From assembly GCA_937898415.1 (NCBI GenBank), contig CALDLA010000099.1, positions 62,001 through 126,000 on the forward strand: 64,000 nucleotides of DNA, in the 5' to 3' direction. Positions 60,161 to 64,000 of the stretch are shown one piece after another (the stretch's first letter is position 1; the number at the start of each line of letters is the position of its first letter). The position numbers and the translations under genes are program-made. Source of the DNA: an uncultured Prevotellaceae bacterium. Lineage in GTDB: Bacteria; Bacteroidota; Bacteroidia; Bacteroidales; Bacteroidaceae. The notes under the pieces are model-generated. The model did no database searches and had not been told where the DNA came from. It worked only from the letters and a program-made list of their open reading frames with translations.

Positions 60161-62245
60161 ATGTTTAGGCTGAGATGGCTGTGTGGGGGAATCTTGATGT
60201 TGTTGACACTGACGGTTGCAGCTCAGGATTTACGTACGCAAGTGGAACAACTGCGCACAGATATGTATCGGCTCTACGGTACTGACAGTCTGCAGCGTTT
60301 CATGGATACGACCAACAAACTGAAAAAAGTAGCCCAGGCAGCGGGCGACGAAAAAACTTTCTATAGGGCGTGGGCAAATCAAGCACTCTTCGTCTTCAGA
60401 AAGAAGAACCGCAAGGAGGGGCAGGCTATATTGGAACAAGTACGCAGCTATGCCGACGAGCGCGACAGTAAGTTTGGTCTGTATATTTCCATATCGGTGA
60501 ACACCACGTTCCTGAGCCTCCTCAATATGAACGACGAGCTGGAGAAGGAGTATCAGAAGTGCATTGACTACGTACACCAATACTTTCCAGAGGAGAGTGC
60601 GGCGACAGACTATCTGGGACTGGCGCGACTGTACTACAACAATACTCAATTTGGGAAGGTGATGGACGTGGCGAAGAAGACGCTGAAAGAGCCGAATCTC
60701 AACGACACCCATCGACAGATAGCGCTTGCGTACATCTGTCTCGCCTATTCGATGATGCCCGAGAAGGAGATAGACCTGAAGACCTTCAACCAATACTACC
60801 AGGAGTTTAAGAAGTTCAGGGAGAAGACGGGGCGCGATACGGGAATGAACGATATCGTGGATTTTAACTACTACCAGCTGAACCACCAACCGCTCAAGGC
60901 CCTGGAAGCAGCTAAACACATGGCGATACCCTTGAACAGACTGCTCTATGTGGCGGAGGCCTACGAAAAGCTGGACAGCTTTAAACAGGCGTACTACACG
61001 ATGAGGGCGTTTAGGAAGTTGACGGACTCGCTGAACTCCGCAGAAAGCAAGAAGCAGGCCACGGAGCACGCCTTGCAGCTGAACATTGAGAGGGCTGAGA
61101 ACGAGGCCAAGGACCTGAGAATAGAAAACCAGATGCTGGAACTGGAACATATCAATGACGAACTGGAACAGAAGCGATTGGAGGAAGAGGCGCTGAACCT
61201 CAGCCTACAGAAGCGAGAAGCAGAACTGATCAATGCCGCCACAAAGCTGAGAAACGATAGTCTGGACCGACATAACAAGGATCTGAAAATCTCAGAATAC
61301 AAGTCGAAGCTCGAAGCGCAACAGCAGAAGGAGCACGCCAAGAAACTGCGTTTGTTGTCGGCTGCCATTATCGGGTTGATTGTGGTGGGGTTCCTCATCC
61401 ACTTTTTCTATCGTCGCCAGAAACACTTGAAGGAGATACAGACGGCCTATAACAAGCTGGAGGATGCCTACGGAAAACTGGAAGCCACCACCAAGGCCAA
61501 GGAACGGATAGACAGCGAGCTGCGCATTGCCCACAGCATACAGGAGGGCATGGTGCCACGCACGTTCCCAGCCTTCCCCGACCGCAACGACATCGACCTC
61601 TACGCATCCATGACACCCGCCAAGGAGGTCGGTGGCGACCTCTACGATTATTTCCTCCTGCCGCCCTCATTGCGCGACGGCGACGAACGCCTCTGCTTCT
61701 GCATCGGCGACGTGAGTGGAAAAGGCGTGCCCTCAGCGATGTTCATGTCGGTAGTGGTCAACCTGTTCCGCATCGTGGCCAAGGAAGGTAAGACGCCGGC
61801 ACAGATAGCCACGAAAGTCAACGAAGCCGTGGCTGCCGACAACGAGAACTGCATGTTTGCCACCATGTTTATTGGCGAGATTGACCTGCGCACAGGCGTG
61901 ATGGAATACTGCAACTGCGGCCACACCCCACCCGTGGTAGGAGGCCAGTTCCTCAGTATGCCCGAGACCAACGCCCCCATAGGTCTGTGGTCAGGCCTCG
62001 AGTTCAAAGGCCACACTGTAGAAGGCATGAAAGACAAGATGCTGCTGCTCTATACCGACGGTGTGACTGAGGCAGAGAATATGGACCAGAAGCAGACGGG
62101 CGATGACTGGCTGATAGATATTCTGAAAGAACATCCCATGGATAATGCCCGTGAGTTGATTGGCGATATTCTCAGGGAAGTGGCCACCCATGTGGGCGAT
62201 GCCGAACCCAGCGACGATATTACACTCCTGTGTCTGAAGGTATAA
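60161..62245 (+). CDS. Membrane-anchored SpoIIE/PP2C-type phosphatase with helical sensor region
   Basis: The ATG at 60161 gives 694 residues with a signal-like N-terminus (LCGGILMLLTLTVAAQ). Residues ~25-300 are TPR-like helices in the periplasm. A coiled coil leads to a TM at ~397-420 (AAIIGLIVVGFLIHFFYRR). The cytoplasmic SpoIIE domain from ~450 has IAHSIQEGMVPRTFP, the metal-site aspartates in EVGGDLYDYF and IGDVSGKGVPSAM, and EPSDDITLLCLKV at the end. Such proteins dephosphorylate anti-sigma factor antagonists (STAS proteins). No partner gene is adjacent. Confidence 0.9.
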   Translation: MFRLRWLCGGILMLLTLTVAAQDLRTQVEQLRTDMYRLYGTDSLQRFMDTTNKLKKVAQAAGDEKTFYRAWANQALFVFRKKNRKEGQAILEQVRSYADERDSKFGLYISISVNTTFLSLLNMNDELEKEYQKCIDYVHQYFPEESAATDYLGLARLYYNNTQFGKVMDVAKKTLKEPNLNDTHRQIALAYICLAYSMMPEKEIDLKTFNQYYQEFKKFREKTGRDTGMNDIVDFNYYQLNHQPLKALEAAKHMAIPLNRLLYVAEAYEKLDSFKQAYYTMRAFRKLTDSLNSAESKKQATEHALQLNIERAENEAKDLRIENQMLELEHINDELEQKRLEEEALNLSLQKREAELINAATKLRNDSLDRHNKDLKISEYKSKLEAQQQKEHAKKLRLLSAAIIGLIVVGFLIHFFYRRQKHLKEIQTAYNKLEDAYGKLEATTKAKERIDSELRIAHSIQEGMVPRTFPAFPDRNDIDLYASMTPAKEVGGDLYDYFLLPPSLRDGDERLCFCIGDVSGKGVPSAMFMSVVVNLFRIVAKEGKTPAQIATKVNEAVAADNENCMFATMFIGEIDLRTGVMEYCNCGHTPPVVGGQFLSMPETNAPIGLWSGLEFKGHTVEGMKDKMLLLYTDGVTEAENMDQKQTGDDWLIDILKEHPMDNARELIGDILREVATHVGDAEPSDDITLLCLKV

Positions 62246-62282
62246 TGCCTACTTCTAATTACAATAATTGATACGTATTAGT

Positions 62283-62353
62283 CGGACATAGAGTTCGTAC
62301 GTTACGGACTCCGAGTCCGCTCATTACGGACAAAGAGTCCGCACACGACGGAC
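62283..62353. repeat. Second 22-bp-period palindrome array (core CGGACTCCGAGTCCG)
   Basis: CGGAC starts at 62283, 62305, 62327 and 62349, exactly 22 bp apart. Units two and three form palindromes (CGGACTCCGAGTCCG; CGGACAAAGAGTCCG); unit one is diverged and unit four is partial. The sequence differs from the array before ilvD but the period is identical. It lies 45 bp before the first promoter box of the next gene. Confidence 0.75.
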
Positions 62354-62397
62354 TAAAACTATTTCCTAATTCCCTTGGTAGTTTGCTCATTTATTTG

Positions 62398-62405
62398 TAT
62401 CTTTG
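62398..62405 (+). promoter_or_regulatory. Upstream promoter box (TATCTTTG), first of a duplicated pair
   Basis: TATCTTTG here is part of the 15-bp sequence TTATTTGTATCTTTG (62391-62405), which recurs at 62465-62479. The copy lies 95 bp before the ATG at 62501. Confidence 0.5.
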
Positions 62406-62471
62406 ACTTGCGTCGAAGATACTCTCGCTCGGAAAAACTCAAAAAAATTTGGCTTTTCCCTCGCTTATTTG

Positions 62472-62479
62472 TATCTTTG
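62472..62479 (+). promoter_or_regulatory. Proximal promoter box (TATCTTTG) of the DUF6078-like gene
   Basis: Second copy of TTATTTGTATCTTTG; the box lies 21 bp before the ATG at 62501. Confidence 0.6.
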
Positions 62480-62500
62480 CGCCATAATTGCAAATGAGTT

Positions 62501-62941
62501 ATGACAGAACAGGAGATATTCAAGAAAGAGGCTGAGAACGGCTACATGGTATGTTTTGCAGAGCAATGCCCTTTAAAGGAGCAATGCCTTCGCTATTTGG
62601 TGGGGCGGCAGATGCCTGTCACCAAGAGTTCTTATCATTGTGTGAATCCTCGCTATCAGGATGTGGGAACAGAACGTTGTTCGCTTTTCCGCAGTTCAAA
62701 GAAGGTGAAGTTTGCGAAAGGCATGATACATATCTTCAATGCCGACATGCCTCGTCGCGTAGAGCCATTCGTGCGTCAAAGGCTCATCGGTAAGCATTGC
62801 CGCACCTATTATTATGAGTATCGCAACGGTACTCGCCTCATTTCTCCTGCCATCCAAGAGGAGGTGCGCAGTCTGTTCCGCGAGGCTGGTTGGAAGGAGG
62901 AAGTACACTTCGACGGCTATGTTGAGGATTATGAGTGGTAG
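62501..62941 (+). CDS. DUF6078-like protein
   Basis: The 146-residue soluble protein has an N-terminal cysteine set (MVCFAEQCPLKEQCLRYLVG) and a later pair of cysteines (YHCVNPRYQ; GTERCSLF) that could bind metal. A helical second half follows (FVRQRLIGKHCRTYYYEYRN). Pattern and length match a Bacteroidetes family I recall as DUF6078, of unknown function. Two promoter copies and the palindrome array precede it. The YccF remnant follows 2 bp after its stop. Confidence 0.6.
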   Translation: MTEQEIFKKEAENGYMVCFAEQCPLKEQCLRYLVGRQMPVTKSSYHCVNPRYQDVGTERCSLFRSSKKVKFAKGMIHIFNADMPRRVEPFVRQRLIGKHCRTYYYEYRNGTRLISPAIQEEVRSLFREAGWKEEVHFDGYVEDYEW

Positions 62942-62943
62942 AA

Positions 62944-63093
62944 ATGTTCTTCGTGGGTGGCATCTGGATATGCCTCACCCACATCTTCTACGGCCTGCTG
63001 CTCTGCATCACCATCATCGGCATCCCTTGGGGCAAGATGCACTTCCGTTTGGCTAAGCTAGCCCTGTCACCATTCGGTATGGAAGTCGTATAG
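62944..63093 (+). pseudogene. YccF-like inner-membrane domain remnant
   Basis: The 49-residue frame (MFFVGGIWICLTHIFYGLLL and onward) contains the YccF domain core IIGIPWGKMHFRLAKLALSP and FG near the end. YccF-type proteins are usually longer; the first ~10 residues of the first hydrophobic segment appear missing, and only one domain copy is present. It is either a short functional form, perhaps from a GTG at 62935, or a decayed gene. Confidence 0.6.
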
Positions 63094-63100
63094 CCTTGAT

Positions 63101-63982
63101 TTATTTCCCTTTCCTAAACTCCCTCGGGTTCATTCCCTTCATCCTGTTGAAGAAACGGGCGAAGGTGGTGACTTCAGCGAAATGGAGCTGGTCGGAAATT
63201 TGGGTGATACTCATTGAGGTCTGGCGCAACAGAAATGTGGCCTCCATCAGCAGCATTTGGTTGATGTAGTCGACGACGGTGCGGCCACCTGATACCTGAC
63301 GGACAACACGCGAGAGGTAGGTGGTCGTGATGCAAAGGCAGTCGGCGTAGAAGCCGATGTCGTGATGCTCTTCAAAATGCTGGGGCAGCAGGCCGAGGAA
63401 TCCGAGGAAGATTTCTTCGACGCGCTTGGGGAAGCGGTGCTCGCGGATGCTGTGCTGCTGGACGGTGGAAAGGTCGGTGAGGAAGAGGTTGTAGAGCATG
63501 CGCAGACTGTCGTTGGCCAGTGGAAGCCCCATCTGCTGATAGTGAATCATCATCTGCATCAGTTCGCGCAGACGGCGAAAATCGTCGGTTTTCAGCGGCA
63601 GTACGGGCGAGGTTAGTTCCACCACCGTGAAGTAGGCCGTGCGGATGGCGTCGCGCATGGTGGGTAGCGAGAGTGTGAAGTGTTCGTCGGCCAGCAGGCA
63701 GATGCCGCTGTAGTCGTTAGAAGACGAGAGGATGGTTATCTCGAAGCCGGGCGAATAGGTATAGAGGTCGCCCTCACGAAGCGTCAGTTCGCGATTATTA
63801 TATAATATGGTAAGCCAGCCTCGCGTGATAATCGTATAGATATAGCAAGACAAGAAGCCGTGCGTCTCGTTCGCGCCGAATGACCACTCCGCGTTAGTCT
63901 CCAGACAGATAACGTTTCCATCCCACTCACCTTCGGGTACGGGCAGGTTTCTTATTTGCCATAATTCCTTCAAGCTGTACAT
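63101..63982 (-). CDS. AraC family transcriptional regulator
   Basis: The start is the ATG at 63982 (MYSLKELWQIRNLPVPEGEW); a GTG two codons upstream is also open. Of 293 residues, the N-terminal ~170 form a cupin-like effector region (YIYTIITRGWLTILYNNREL, EGDLYTYSPGFEITIL). The C-terminal ~110 are an AraC double helix-turn-helix (DIGFYADCLCITTTYLSRVV, then ITQISDQLHFAEVTTFARFF and FNRMKGMNPREF). It binds DNA as a ligand-responsive activator. Its target is likely upstream, outside the window. It ends 7 bp from the YccF remnant. Confidence 0.88.
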   Translation of the reverse strand: MYSLKELWQIRNLPVPEGEWDGNVICLETNAEWSFGANETHGFLSCYIYTIITRGWLTILYNNRELTLREGDLYTYSPGFEITILSSSNDYSGICLLADEHFTLSLPTMRDAIRTAYFTVVELTSPVLPLKTDDFRRLRELMQMMIHYQQMGLPLANDSLRMLYNLFLTDLSTVQQHSIREHRFPKRVEEIFLGFLGLLPQHFEEHHDIGFYADCLCITTTYLSRVVRQVSGGRTVVDYINQMLLMEATFLLRQTSMSITQISDQLHFAEVTTFARFFNRMKGMNPREFRKGK

Positions 63983-64000
63983 AATCACAAAATTTGGGTA

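Overview
The window looks like chromosomal DNA of a Bacteroidales bacterium, most likely Prevotella or a close relative. Support comes from repeated TAnnTTTG promoter boxes (several with a TTTG or TTG element 20 bp upstream), an almost complete lack of Shine-Dalgarno sites, and typical lineage families: DUF4421, DUF1460, DUF1573, an UpxY-type NusG paralogue, the type IX secretion protein PorQ, TonB-family proteins, and an acyl-ACP thioesterase in the ilv cluster. I see no transposase, integrase, rRNA or CRISPR array.

Layout. 1-5787 (+) holds the 3' part of a TamB-family gene, a DUF3298 lipoprotein, rsmG and a metallo-beta-lactamase-fold hydrolase. 5784-9136 (-) is a four-gene set: YkvA/DUF1232, DUF1460 amidase-like, DUF4421 and a Gfo/Idh/MocA oxidoreductase. 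9226-16441 (+) carries a polytopic membrane protein overlapping hisB, then ilvD, ilvB, ilvN and a thioesterase. An array of palindromes repeated every 22 bp precedes ilvD. 16454-18034 encodes a membrane-spanning kelch-AraC regulator.

18137-32897 (+) is the most unusual part: 13 closely packed genes that look like one transcription unit, nearly all encoding exported, lipid-anchored or membrane proteins of unknown function. Six of them share one small repeated domain, which I count nine times. Three carry cytoplasmic-type zinc ribbons, one looks TerB-like, and two are large signal peptide-TM-cytoplasmic proteins. This is my candidate for an undescribed envelope-spanning system.

32914-46777 holds a dolichol-phosphate-mannose-synthase-like glycosyltransferase, mfd, a small outer-membrane barrel, an orphan UpxY-like antiterminator with a C-terminal extension, clpB, a GH10 xylanase with CBM6-like modules, and a GH94 phosphorylase. 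46931-55477 (+) holds an alpha-2-macroglobulin-like protein with a degenerate thioester site, a DUF1573 protein, meaB and ispH. cmk and porQ follow on the minus strand. 57241-59798 (+) holds a TonB-family protein, a polyprenyl synthetase and TatD. tRNA-Ser(GGA), a SpoIIE-type phosphatase, a second 22-bp-period array, a DUF6078-like gene, a YccF remnant and an AraC regulator close the window.

Short tandem repeats (heptamers such as GTGAAAA or GTGAAGA) recur between genes, and related tracts lie in frame inside ispH and tatD. All functional calls come from reading the sequence; no database search was run.
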